A stretch of DNA of 64,000 bases, taken from contig NZ_JACCBW010000003.1 in assembly GCF_013410035.1 (NCBI RefSeq), forward strand, positions 1 through 64,000. Direction: 5' to 3'. Position numbers and translations under genes: made by a program. This DNA is from Nocardioides cavernae. GTDB taxonomy: Bacteria > Actinomycetota > Actinomycetes > Propionibacteriales > Nocardioidaceae. The notes below the pieces were generated by a model. That model was not told the origin of the DNA and did not search any database. It worked only from the letters and a program-made list of their open reading frames with translations. Below, piece by piece: positions 52,003 through 62,635 of this stretch. Position 1 is the first letter of the stretch. Each line of letters opens with the position of its first letter.

Positions 52003-52763
52003 CCGACGAGACCGCGGCGGACAAGGCACCGGCGGACAAGGCACCGGCGGACAAGGCACCGGCGGACAAGGCACCGGCGGCCGACACGGTCGAGGCCGTG
52101 GTGCGCCAGCAGCTCGCCAAGGCGCTCGGCGGGCGTCGCGGGATGGCCGAGGCGGCCGTCCCGACGATCCTCTTCACGGTCATTTGGCTCTCCACGAAGG
52201 ACCTCACCCTCGCGCTCCAGGTCAGCGTCGGCGCAGCGCTCGTCCTGCTCGTCGTGCGACTCGTGCAGCGCTCCACCGTCCAGTTCGTCGTCAACGCCCT
52301 GTTCGGCATCGGCATCGGCGCCTACTTCGCCTACCGCACGCTCCAGTCGGGCGGGTCGGAGCAGGAGGCCGCGTTGGCGTACTTCCTGCCGGGGATCCTC
52401 TACAACGGCGGGTACGCCCTCGTGCTCGCCTTCACCTGCATCATCGGCTGGCCGCTGGTCGGGTTCATGGTCGGCAGCATCACCGGCGACCCCACGGCGT
52501 GGCACGAGGACAAGCCGCTGGTGAAACTGTGCAGCCGCCTCACCTGGCTCCTGGTGCTGCCGTGCCTGGTCCGCGTCGCGGTGCAGGCGCCGATCTGGCT
52601 GGCCGGCAGCTCGGGCGCGATGGACCCGGACACGGCCATCGCCATCCTCGGCGTCGCCAAGCTCGGCCTCGGATGGCCGCTCCAGCTCGCGGCCCTGGGC
52701 GGCATGATCTGGCTGCTCTCCCGCAACCGGACCCCGGTCGCGGCCGACCCGACCCCGGCCTGA
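51999..52763 (+). CDS. DUF3159 family membrane protein
   Basis: A 254-residue membrane protein with about six helices (for example ALVLAFTCIIGWPLVGFMVG). Conserved features include GSITGDPTAWHEDKPLV and KLCSRLTWLLVLPCLVRVAV, typical of DUF3159. The N-terminus contains four perfect repeats of ADKAP encoded by a 15 bp tandem repeat. Function unknown; linked by overlap to the OB-fold gene. GTG 51999. A stem-loop overlaps its stop codon. Confidence 0.88.
   Translation: MTDETAADKAPADKAPADKAPADKAPAADTVEAVVRQQLAKALGGRRGMAEAAVPTILFTVIWLSTKDLTLALQVSVGAALVLLVVRLVQRSTVQFVVNALFGIGIGAYFAYRTLQSGGSEQEAALAYFLPGILYNGGYALVLAFTCIIGWPLVGFMVGSITGDPTAWHEDKPLVKLCSRLTWLLVLPCLVRVAVQAPIWLAGSSGAMDPDTAIAILGVAKLGLGWPLQLAALGGMIWLLSRNRTPVAADPTPA
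52017..52076 (+). repeat. 15 bp tandem repeat, four copies, inside the DUF3159 gene
   Basis: GCGGACAAGGCACCG repeated four times without mismatch at 52017-52076, encoding (ADKAP)x4 in the N-terminal extension. The unit length keeps the frame, so copy number could vary without breaking the gene. Confidence 0.9.
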
Positions 52764-52779
52764 GTCTCCGAGAGACTCA
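52761..52779 (+). terminator. Hairpin overlapping the DUF3159 stop
   Basis: TGAGTCTC (52761-52768), loop CGA, GAGACTCA (52772-52779): 8 perfect pairs beginning at the stop codon, followed by CGG. It shares TGAGTC..GACTCACGG with the elements near 49.5 kb. Confidence 0.6.
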
Positions 52780-52798
52780 CGGCAGGTCAGGGCACGGC

Positions 52799-53470
52799 TC
52801 AGCTCGGGTGGTTCCCCGGCGACAGCAGCTGCTCGAGCTCGGTCTCCACCTCGGCCGGGACCACGAACAGCAGCTCGTCACCCGACTCGAGGGGCTGTTC
52901 CGCCTCGGGCGTGTAGACCTGCCCGTCGCGCAGGATCGTCACCAGCGCGCAGTTGTCCGGGAAGGGGACCAGCCCGGCGGGGGTGCCCACGTAGGGGGAG
53001 TCGGCCGACAGCGTCAGCTCCACGAGGTTGGCGTTGCCCTGGCGGAACGTGAAGAGGCGGACGAGGTCGCCGATCGAGACCGCCTCCTCGACCAGGGCCG
53101 ACATGATGCGCGGGGTCGAGACGTTGACGTCGACGCCCCAGGCCTCGGTGAAGAGCCACTCGTTGTTGGGGTGGTTGACGCGGCCGACGGTGCGGGGGAC
53201 GCCGAACTCCGTCTTGGCCAGCAGCGACGTCACGAGGTTGGCCTTGTCGTCACCGGTCGCGGCGATCACCACGTCGCACTTCCCGAGCTGTGCCTCGGCG
53301 AGCGAGGAGAGCTCGCACGAGTCGGCGAGGAGCCACTCGGCGTTGGGGACGCGCTCGGGACGGATGGAGGACGGGTTCTTGTCGATGAGCAGGACCTGGT
53401 GGCCGTTCTCGATCAGCTCCCGGGCGATGGATCGGCCCACGGCTCCGGCTCCGGCGATGGCGACGCGCAT
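52799..53470 (-). CDS. TrkA-family potassium uptake regulator (second copy)
   Basis: A 223-residue RCK/KTN protein. The N-terminal NAD(H)-binding Rossmann domain starts MRVAIAGAGAVGRSIARELI (GxGxxG) and ends at about residue 140; a TrkA_C domain (residues about 145-223, YVGTPAGLVPFPDNCALVTI) follows. Such proteins gate potassium channels or transporters in response to nucleotide. It lies 15 bases downstream of another trkA gene on the same strand, the CeoB/CeoC pair of actinobacteria. Confidence 0.92.
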   Translation of the reverse strand: MRVAIAGAGAVGRSIARELIENGHQVLLIDKNPSSIRPERVPNAEWLLADSCELSSLAEAQLGKCDVVIAATGDDKANLVTSLLAKTEFGVPRTVGRVNHPNNEWLFTEAWGVDVNVSTPRIMSALVEEAVSIGDLVRLFTFRQGNANLVELTLSADSPYVGTPAGLVPFPDNCALVTILRDGQVYTPEAEQPLESGDELLFVVPAEVETELEQLLSPGNHPS

Positions 53471-53485
53471 GTCTCAGATGTTCCT

Positions 53486-54148
53486 TCAGTCGTCTTCGGG
53501 GCCGGAGTCGAGCACGGCGTAGGCGTGCGCGGCGTTCTCCTCGCGGATCACGATGTGCAGCATGTCGCCCTCCTGGAGGACGGTCTCGCGCGTCGGCAGC
53601 ATGCCCTCGCCGAGCCGGTCGATCCAGGCGATCCGGCTGCGGGACTGCATCTGGAACTCCACCGTCCGGTTGCCGACCCACGACTCGGGCACGGGGATAT
53701 GGTCGACGCGGATCGTGCCGGAGGGGTCGCGGAAGTCGGGCTCGGCGCCGGCGGGCAGGATCCGGCGCAGGACCTGGTCGGCGGTCCACTTCACCGTCGC
53801 GACGGTCGTGATGCCGAGGCGCTGGTAGACCTCCGCGCGGCCCGGGTCGTAGATGCGGGCGACGACCTGCTGCAGCCCGAAGGTCTCCCGCGCCACGCGG
53901 GCCGCGATGATGTTGGAGTTGTCGCCGCTCGAGACCGCGGCGAACGCGTCGGCGCGGCGGATGCCGGCCTTCTCCAGCACCTGCTGGTCGAAGCCGTAGC
54001 CCGTGATCTTGTCGCCGTTGAACTCCGGGCCGAGCCTCCGGAACGAGTCCGGCTCGCTGTCGATGATCGACACGGTGTGGTTGCGGTCCTCGAGGCTGCG
54101 GGCGAGCGTCGATCCGACGCGGCCACAACCCATGATCACGACGTGCAC
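53486..54148 (-). CDS. TrkA-family potassium uptake regulator (first copy)
   Basis: A 220-residue RCK/KTN protein: Rossmann motif VHVVIMGCGRVGSTLARSLE at the N-terminus, then AVSSGDNSNIIAARVARETF, and a C-terminal TrkA_C domain (residues about 145-215). Start GTG 54148 is preceded by TACGGT and 6 bases, a leaderless promoter, and leaves the glycine loop at the usual position. It is divergent from a KimA-like transporter gene, so the two TrkA-type proteins probably control that transporter. Confidence 0.92.
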   Translation of the reverse strand: MHVVIMGCGRVGSTLARSLEDRNHTVSIIDSEPDSFRRLGPEFNGDKITGYGFDQQVLEKAGIRRADAFAAVSSGDNSNIIAARVARETFGLQQVVARIYDPGRAEVYQRLGITTVATVKWTADQVLRRILPAGAEPDFRDPSGTIRVDHIPVPESWVGNRTVEFQMQSRSRIAWIDRLGEGMLPTRETVLQEGDMLHIVIREENAAHAYAVLDSGPEDD

Positions 54149-54154
54149 GCCAGA

Positions 54155-54196
54155 ACCGTATCCCAGCGGGGAATCCGACGTCCGCGGGTCTAGGCT
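54155..54196. promoter_or_regulatory. Divergent leaderless promoters (trkA-type operon/KimA-like gene)
   Basis: Minus-strand TACGGT (54160-54155) lies 6 bases before GTG 54148; plus-strand TAGGCT (54191-54196) lies 8 bases before GTG 54205. They share a 56-base gap, so regulators binding here could act on both genes. Confidence 0.55.
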
Positions 54197-54204
54197 TCCC
54201 CACC

Positions 54205-56253
54205 GTGAGTGTCGGTGACGTCTCGAAGCGCATCCTGCTGGGTCGCAAGCTCCGCAGCAGCCAGCTGGGCGAGACGCTCCTCCCGAAGCGCATCGCACTG
54301 CCGGTCTTCGCCAGCGACGCCCTGTCGTCGGTGGCGTACGCCCCGGACGAGGTCTTCATCATGCTGGCGGTCGCCGGCGCGTCGACCTACGTCTGGTCGT
54401 GGAAGATCGGCCTCGCCGTCGCGCTCGTGATGCTCACCGTGGTGGCGAGCTACCGCCAGACCGTGCACGCCTACCCGTCCGGCGGCGGCGACTACGAGGT
54501 GGCCACGGTCAACCTCGGTCGCAACGCGGGCGTCACGGTCGCGAGCGCACTGCTCGTCGACTACGTCCTCACCGTCGCGGTCTCGATCTCCTCGGCCGCC
54601 CAGTACGCCGCCGGTGCGATCCCGTTCCTCATCGGGCACGAGGCGACGGTCGGCATCCTGGCGGTGGTCCTGCTCACCGCGATGAACCTGCGCGGCGTGC
54701 GCGAGTCGGGCTCGTTCTTCGCCGTCCCGACCTACCTCTTCATGGTCGCCATCCTCGGCATGTGCGCGTACGGCCTGCTCCGGCTGCTCGCCGGCGACCT
54801 GCCCGACGCGGAGAGCGCCGACCTGGTGATCCGGCCCCAGGAGGGCTGGGACGGTCCGCTCACCCAGGTCGGGCTGATGTTCCTGCTGGCGCGGGCCTTC
54901 TCCTCCGGGTGTGCAGCCCTGACCGGCGTCGAGGCCATCAGCAACGGCGTGCCGGCCTTCCGGAAGCCCAAGAGCCGTAATGCAGCGACCACGTTGCTGC
55001 TGCTCGGGATGATCGCGATCTCGATGATGATGAGCGTCATCGTGCTCGCCAAGCAGATGGCGATCCGCTACGTCGACCCCCACGAGCTGGACCGGCTGCG
55101 CACCGCCTCGGGCGCGGTCCCCGACGGCTACGTGCAGCACCCCGTGATCTCCCAGATCGCCGCCGGCGTCTTCGACCACTTCTCGCCGGGGTTCTACTTC
55201 GTCGTCACCGTCACCGGCGTCATCCTCGTGCTCGCGGCCAACACGGCGTTCAACGGCTTCCCGGTGCTAGGCTCCATCCTCGCCCAGGACGGCCTGGCGC
55301 CCCGGTCGCTCGGCTCGCGCGGCGACCGGCTGGCCTACAGCAACGGCATCGTCTTCCTCGCGGCGATGTCGATCCTGCTGATCTGGATCTTCGACGCGGA
55401 GACGACCAAGCTCATCCAGCTCTACATCGTCGGCGTCTTCGTGTCCTTCAACCTCAGCCAGCTCGGCATGATCCGCCACTGGTCGCGGCACCTGCGGACC
55501 GAGCGCGACCCGGCGGTGCGTCGCCGGATGATGCGCTCGCGGGCGATCAACGCCTTCGGCCTGGGCATGACGGCCGTCGTCCTGGTGATCGTGCTGATCA
55601 CCAAGTTCCTGGCCGGCGCGTGGATCACCATCCTCGCGATGGGCTTCTTCTTCCTCGTCATGCAGGCGATCGGTCGCCACTACGCCCGCGTCGAGCTCGA
55701 GCTGGCCGCCGACGAGCAGGACAAGGTCATGCCGACCCGGGTCCACGCGATCGTCCTCGCCTCCAAGCTGCACAAGCCGACGCTGCGCGCCCTCGCCTTC
55801 GCCCGCGCCACCCGGCCCAACGTGCTCGAGGCGATCTACGTCAGCGTCGACGCGAAGGCGACCAGCCGCCTCCTCGAGGAGTGGGACGACCGCCACCTCG
55901 ACATCCCGCTCAAGGTGCTGCACTCGCCCTACCGCGAGGTCGTGCGGCCGATCGTCGAGTACACCCAGGAGATCCGCCGGGCGAGCCCGCGAGGCGTGGT
56001 GGCGGTCTACATCCCGGAGTACGTCGTCGGTCGCTGGTGGGAGCAGCTGCTGCACAACCAGACCGCGCTGCGCCTCAAGGGCCGCCTGCTGTTCACGCCG
56101 GGCGTCATGGTGATCTCGGTGCCCTACCAGCTGCGGTCCTCCCAGCTCGCGCAGGAGCGCGGACGCCGCGACGAGACCCGCGTCCACGCCGGAGACCTGC
56201 GGCGCGGACGCGTGACGTCGCGCGGACCCTCCCGGACGGTAGACGACGCGTGA
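54205..56253 (+). CDS. APC-superfamily transporter, KimA-like potassium importer
   Basis: A 682-residue membrane protein with about 12 helices and a long cytoplasmic C-terminal domain. The opening RILLGRKLRSSQLGETLLPK, then FASDALSSVAYAPDEV, SYRQTVHAYPSGGGDYEVAT, LVDYVLTVAVSISSAAQYAA, FSSGCAALTGVEAISNGVPA and VILVLAANTAFNGFPVL, closely resembles Bacillus subtilis KimA (YdaO), a c-di-AMP-regulated high-affinity K+/H+ symporter of the APC superfamily. The C-terminal part (RPNVLEAIYVSVDA; LHSPYREVVRPIVEYTQEIR; WWEQLLHNQTALRL) also matches the KimA tail. Potassium as substrate is inferred from this and from the adjacent TrkA-type genes. Annotation pipelines often call it an amino acid permease. 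Confidence 0.85.
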   Translation: MSVGDVSKRILLGRKLRSSQLGETLLPKRIALPVFASDALSSVAYAPDEVFIMLAVAGASTYVWSWKIGLAVALVMLTVVASYRQTVHAYPSGGGDYEVATVNLGRNAGVTVASALLVDYVLTVAVSISSAAQYAAGAIPFLIGHEATVGILAVVLLTAMNLRGVRESGSFFAVPTYLFMVAILGMCAYGLLRLLAGDLPDAESADLVIRPQEGWDGPLTQVGLMFLLARAFSSGCAALTGVEAISNGVPAFRKPKSRNAATTLLLLGMIAISMMMSVIVLAKQMAIRYVDPHELDRLRTASGAVPDGYVQHPVISQIAAGVFDHFSPGFYFVVTVTGVILVLAANTAFNGFPVLGSILAQDGLAPRSLGSRGDRLAYSNGIVFLAAMSILLIWIFDAETTKLIQLYIVGVFVSFNLSQLGMIRHWSRHLRTERDPAVRRRMMRSRAINAFGLGMTAVVLVIVLITKFLAGAWITILAMGFFFLVMQAIGRHYARVELELAADEQDKVMPTRVHAIVLASKLHKPTLRALAFARATRPNVLEAIYVSVDAKATSRLLEEWDDRHLDIPLKVLHSPYREVVRPIVEYTQEIRRASPRGVVAVYIPEYVVGRWWEQLLHNQTALRLKGRLLFTPGVMVISVPYQLRSSQLAQERGRRDETRVHAGDLRRGRVTSRGPSRTVDDA

Positions 56254-57443
56254 GCCGTACGAACCGCGCCCGCAAGCCCCGCGGCCGCTCTCGGGTGGGT
56301 GAGCGCTTCGAGGTCGAGGTCGGACCCGTCGCCCACGGCGGGCACTGCGTCGCCCGGCTGCCCGAGCCGGAGTCCCGCGTGGTGTTCGTGCGCCACACGC
56401 TGCCGGGGGAGCGGGTCGTCGTCGAGATCACCGAGGGCACGGACGGTGACCGCTTCTGGCGCGGCGACGCCGTCGAGGTGCTCGACCCGTCTGCCGACCG
56501 CGTGACGCCCCCGTGCCCGGTGGCCGGGCCCGGCCTCTGCGGCGGCTGCGACTTCCAGCACGTCGCCCTGCCGGCCCAGCGCGACCTCAAGACCGCGGTG
56601 GTGCGCGAGCAGCTCGTACGCCTCGGCCGCCTCCCGGCCGACTCGGCCGTCGTGACCGGGCTGCACGTCGAGGCAGTGCCCGTGCCGGGGCGAGCGGACG
56701 ACGGGCTGCGCTGGCGTACGCGTCAGCGCTACGCCGCGCTCCCCGACGGACGTCCCGCGATGCGGGCGCACCGCTCGCACGACCTCGTGCCGCTGGACGA
56801 CTGCCTGATCGCGGCCGACGGCGCTCGGCCCGCCGACGTCGCGCCGCCCTCGCGGGACCCCGTCACCCACGCCGTCGACGCGGCGGGGGAGCGCCACGAC
56901 TTCGTCGTCGCCGGTGACGGCTTCTGGCAGGTCCACCCCGAGGCCACCCGCGTGCTCGTCGACACCGTGCTCGAGCTCCTGGGGCCACGGCCGGGCGAGC
57001 GGGCGCTCGACCTCTACGCCGGCGTCGGGCTGTTCGCACGCTTCGTCGGCCGGGCCACCGGCGCCCGGGTCGTCGCGGTCGAGGCCGACCGCACGGCCTG
57101 CCAGCACGCGCGCGGCAACCTCGCGGCGCTCGAGGCGGCCGTGGTCGAGTGCGGGCCCACCGACAAGGTCCTCCGCGACGGCTACGACGAGCCGTTCGAC
57201 CTCGTCGTCCTCGACCCGCCGCGCGAGGGTGCCAAGCGCGCGGTCGTGGAGCAGGTGGTCGACCGGCGCCCGCGCGCCGTGGCGTACGTCGCCTGCGACC
57301 CCGCGGCCCTGGGCAGGGACGTCGCGATCTTCGCCGAGCACGGCTACGAGCTGACCGCCGTCCGCGCCTTCGACCTGTTCCCCATGACGCACCACGTCGA
57401 GTGCGTGGCGCTGCTGACGCGGACCGGTCCCCGCACGGGGTGA
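56250..57443 (+). CDS. TrmA/RlmD-family class I RNA methyltransferase
   Basis: A 397-residue SAM-dependent methyltransferase forming 5-methyluridine in tRNA or rRNA. An N-terminal TRAM domain (GERFEVEVGPVAHGGHCVAR) is followed by an iron-sulfur cysteine set, CPVAGPGLCGGC (Cys near 89, 96 and 99) plus a fourth Cys in DDCLIAA. The SAM fold has ALDLYAGVGLFARFVG (about 252-267), FDLVVLDPPREGAKRAVV, the catalytic Cys in VACDPAALGRD (near 349) and HHVECVALL. GTG 56250 overlaps the transporter stop (GTGA). The exact target uridine is unknown. Confidence 0.9.
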   Translation: MSRTNRARKPRGRSRVGERFEVEVGPVAHGGHCVARLPEPESRVVFVRHTLPGERVVVEITEGTDGDRFWRGDAVEVLDPSADRVTPPCPVAGPGLCGGCDFQHVALPAQRDLKTAVVREQLVRLGRLPADSAVVTGLHVEAVPVPGRADDGLRWRTRQRYAALPDGRPAMRAHRSHDLVPLDDCLIAADGARPADVAPPSRDPVTHAVDAAGERHDFVVAGDGFWQVHPEATRVLVDTVLELLGPRPGERALDLYAGVGLFARFVGRATGARVVAVEADRTACQHARGNLAALEAAVVECGPTDKVLRDGYDEPFDLVVLDPPREGAKRAVVEQVVDRRPRAVAYVACDPAALGRDVAIFAEHGYELTAVRAFDLFPMTHHVECVALLTRTGPRTG

Positions 57444-57466
57444 GCCGCCGCCCGGTCGGGCGCCAC

Positions 57467-57472
57467 TAGAGT
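57467..57472 (+). promoter_or_regulatory. -10 element of a probable leaderless promoter (coiled-coil membrane gene)
   Basis: TAGAGT, 7 bases, then GTG 57480. Confidence 0.55.
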
Positions 57473-57479
57473 CCCGCGG

Positions 57480-58958
57480 GTGCGTCTCGTCTCGGCCGTC
57501 CTCGGCTTCGTGCTGAAGAAGGCCGGCGGGCTCCTCGTCATCGTCCTCGCCCTCTTCGTGGGTTACCTCCTCGTCCAGGCCGCCTTCCCCGCCGTGAAGG
57601 AGGCCGTCACCGACCGGGAGCGCCTCCAGCAGGTCCGCGTGGAACGCGCCGCGCTCGAGCGGGACCTCGCGTCCCTCCGCGACGACGCGGTGGCGTCCCG
57701 GCTCCGCGCGATCGACGAGGCCGTCGACGGCCTCGGCGACCAGGTGGCGGACCAGCGGGCGGAGGCCGAGCAGGCACGCGAGGACAGCGACGAGTGCAGC
57801 CGGCTGCGGAGGCTGTTCGAGAGCCTGCCTGTGGTGCCGGACAGCTGCGAGCTGAAGGAGCGAGCCGCCGAGGCGGCCGAGGACGCCCTCGACAGGCTCG
57901 AGGCGGGCCTTGCCGGTGCCGAGGCGGACGCGGCGGTGCTACGCGACCCCACGCTGAGCCCGCAGGAGAAGCTCGACCGGCTCACCACGGACACCGGAGC
58001 GACCGCGGCCGAGGACGAGATCGACGGCACCGAGGCCTCGCTGGAACAGAGGCAGGCCGAGGAACGCAGTCTCGAGGCGACCCAGGGCACGGGCGTGGGC
58101 TGGGTCGTCGACCAGTGGGCGCGGTCGTGGCGCTGGCTGGCGGCCATCGCCCTGCTCGTGCTGCTCCTCCCGCCGGTGGTGAGGACCGTCGCGTACTTCG
58201 TCCTCATGCCGCTGGTCCACCGCGTCCACCGGCCGATCCGCCTCGCCGGGCAGGCGGGCGCCGGCGGCGAGCTCGTGACCTCAACGGCGCACCGCACCCT
58301 CACCGTGGACCTCGGCCCGGGTGAGGTGCTCTCCGCGCGCTCGGAGCACGTACGCCCGGTGCAGGGCCGCGTCCGCAGCCACCTGCTGTACGACTGGTCC
58401 GCACCCTTCATCAGCTTCGCGGCAGGGCTGTTCGGCCTCAGCCGGGTCACCGGCGACGAGAGGGTCACCGCAGCGACCCTCTCGACACCGGACGACCCCG
58501 ACTCCTACCTGATGCGCATCGACTTCGCCGACCACCCGGGGGTGGTCATGCGCCCCCGGCACGTCGTCGGTGTGATCGGCACGCCCCGGCTGGAGACGCG
58601 CTGGCGGTGGGGGATCCAGTCCTTCGCCACCTGGCAGGTGCGCTACATCCTGTTCGCCGGCACCGGCAGCCTGATCGTCCAGGGGCACGGCGACGTCGTC
58701 GCGACGAGTCCCCGGGGCGGGACCACGCGGATGGAGCAGCACCTCGTGATGGGCTTCGACTCCCGGCTGGAGGTCGGGGTCGACCGCACCGAGGTGTTCT
58801 GGCCCTACCTGTGGGGGCGGACGCCCCTCGTGGACGACGAGTTCACCGGTTCCGAGCCGCTGTTCTGGCAGAAGGCCAGCTCCGACGGCGTCCGGAACCC
58901 GGTCGCCCGCGCCTTCGACGCCCTCTTCTCCGCGCTGGGCAAGGTGCTCGGGTTCTGA
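57480..58958 (+). CDS. Membrane-anchored coiled-coil protein, unknown function
   Basis: A 492-residue protein. An N-terminal transmembrane helix (VLGFVLKKAGGLLVIVLALF, about 6-35) precedes a long helical coiled coil (about 40-215, with RVERAALERDLASLRDDAVA) containing two cysteines (EDSDECSRL, PDSCELKE) and a linker, then a second helix (WLAAIALLVLLLPPVVRTVA, about 218-240). The C-terminal half is beta-rich (VTSTAHRTLTVDLGPGEVLS; VRYILFAGTGSLIVQGHGDV), with a weak AIM24-like look. I do not recognise the family. Confidence 0.7.
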   Translation: MRLVSAVLGFVLKKAGGLLVIVLALFVGYLLVQAAFPAVKEAVTDRERLQQVRVERAALERDLASLRDDAVASRLRAIDEAVDGLGDQVADQRAEAEQAREDSDECSRLRRLFESLPVVPDSCELKERAAEAAEDALDRLEAGLAGAEADAAVLRDPTLSPQEKLDRLTTDTGATAAEDEIDGTEASLEQRQAEERSLEATQGTGVGWVVDQWARSWRWLAAIALLVLLLPPVVRTVAYFVLMPLVHRVHRPIRLAGQAGAGGELVTSTAHRTLTVDLGPGEVLSARSEHVRPVQGRVRSHLLYDWSAPFISFAAGLFGLSRVTGDERVTAATLSTPDDPDSYLMRIDFADHPGVVMRPRHVVGVIGTPRLETRWRWGIQSFATWQVRYILFAGTGSLIVQGHGDVVATSPRGGTTRMEQHLVMGFDSRLEVGVDRTEVFWPYLWGRTPLVDDEFTGSEPLFWQKASSDGVRNPVARAFDALFSALGKVLGF

Positions 58959-58977
58959 GCATGGCATCGTGGTCGCC

Positions 58978-59334
58978 ATGGCCACCTACACGGTCAACCC
59001 CGCAGCGGTCGCGCACGCCCGTCGGCTGATCGACGCGCGGCAGTACGTCCTCGACAGCGACTGGGGCGAGGTGCAGCCGGGTGCAGAGGCCCAGAACGCC
59101 TACCTCGAGAAGCACACGTGGGCCGACTACGCCGCGTGGCACCTCGGCCTCACCGAGGGTGCCAACGAGGACACCAAGGCGCGCCACGCCTTCGTGTACG
59201 GCGACCTGCGCCGAGTGCACCGCAGCGGGCTGATCGCCTGCGTCTACCGCGCTGCGGAGTGGCGGCACAAGGCCGTCGAGCTGGCAGCCCACGACCTGCT
59301 GCAGCGCCTCGACCAGATGGCCGGGATCGAGTAG
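58978..59334 (+). CDS. Conserved hypothetical protein
   Basis: A 118-residue soluble protein rich in Trp, His and Ala: VAHARRLIDARQYVLDSDWG, then YLEKHTWADYAAWHLGLTEG, ARHAFVYGDLRRVHRSGLIA and RHKAVELAAHDLLQRLD. The pattern is conserved in actinobacteria under no assigned function; it appears helical and could be DNA-binding or structural. ATG 58978 is preceded by CATCGT and 7 bases, a weak leaderless motif. Convergent with the truncated kinase gene. Confidence 0.75.
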   Translation: MATYTVNPAAVAHARRLIDARQYVLDSDWGEVQPGAEAQNAYLEKHTWADYAAWHLGLTEGANEDTKARHAFVYGDLRRVHRSGLIACVYRAAEWRHKAVELAAHDLLQRLDQMAGIE

Positions 59335-59335
59335 C

Positions 59336-59644
59336 TCACACCAGCGCGGCCAGGCGGGCCAGCGCGCGGTCCCGGTCGGTCGCGTCCACCACCTGCCACC
59401 CGTGGGCCGGTGCGAGGTCGAGCAGCTGCCGACGCCCCTCCAGCACGAGCGGGTCCCCGCCGCGCTCCTCGATGATGCGCGAGACGACCGCGGCCACGAA
59501 CCTCTCGGCCCGCGACGGGGTCACGATGAGCTGCGGCAGGACGATGTCGCACACGAGCGTGCCCGGGTGGCTCGCCGCGTGGGCGCGGGCGAGCGTCGAC
59601 TTGCCGACGCCGGAGGGTCCGTTGAGGTGGAGGAGGGTCGGCAC
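59336..59644 (-). pseudogene. Internally deleted P-loop (zeta-toxin/AAA-like) kinase
   Basis: A 102-residue open frame starting PTLLHLNGPSGVGKSTLARA, with Walker A intact at about residues 10-17, then GTLVCDI followed at once by VLPQLIV. Related actinobacterial kinases of roughly 170 residues have a substrate-binding helix of some 50-60 residues between the CDxD strand and the VLPQL strand. Here that part is absent with the frame kept, so this may be an in-frame deletion remnant. GTG 59644 is the likely start; GTG 59695 would add an unlikely N-terminus. Divergent from acnA. Confidence 0.55.
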
Positions 59645-59681
59645 GCCGGGGAGGCTGGTCGAGCGACCCGGACGACTGTGG

Positions 59682-59699
59682 TATCTTGACGTCAAGATA
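59682..59699. promoter_or_regulatory. Perfect 18 bp palindrome upstream of aconitase
   Basis: TATCTTGACGTCAAGATA is its own reverse complement. It lies 98 bases before the acnA start and 38 bases before the divergent kinase start. It contains TTGACG, which could be a -35, so binding would block initiation. MarR-family regulators typically bind such 16-18 bp palindromes; in Streptomyces the MarR protein TamR is reported to control aconitase. Confidence 0.65.
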
Positions 59700-59797
59700 A
59701 AGCGACGTCAGTACTTAGGGTCGCCTGTCTTCCCGCGCTCACCGGCGCGACGGCAAGATGGGCGTGAACCCGCGAACTCCCGAGGAGATGTTGGCTG

Positions 59798-62632
<2,835 letters not shown>

Positions 62633-62635
62633 TCG

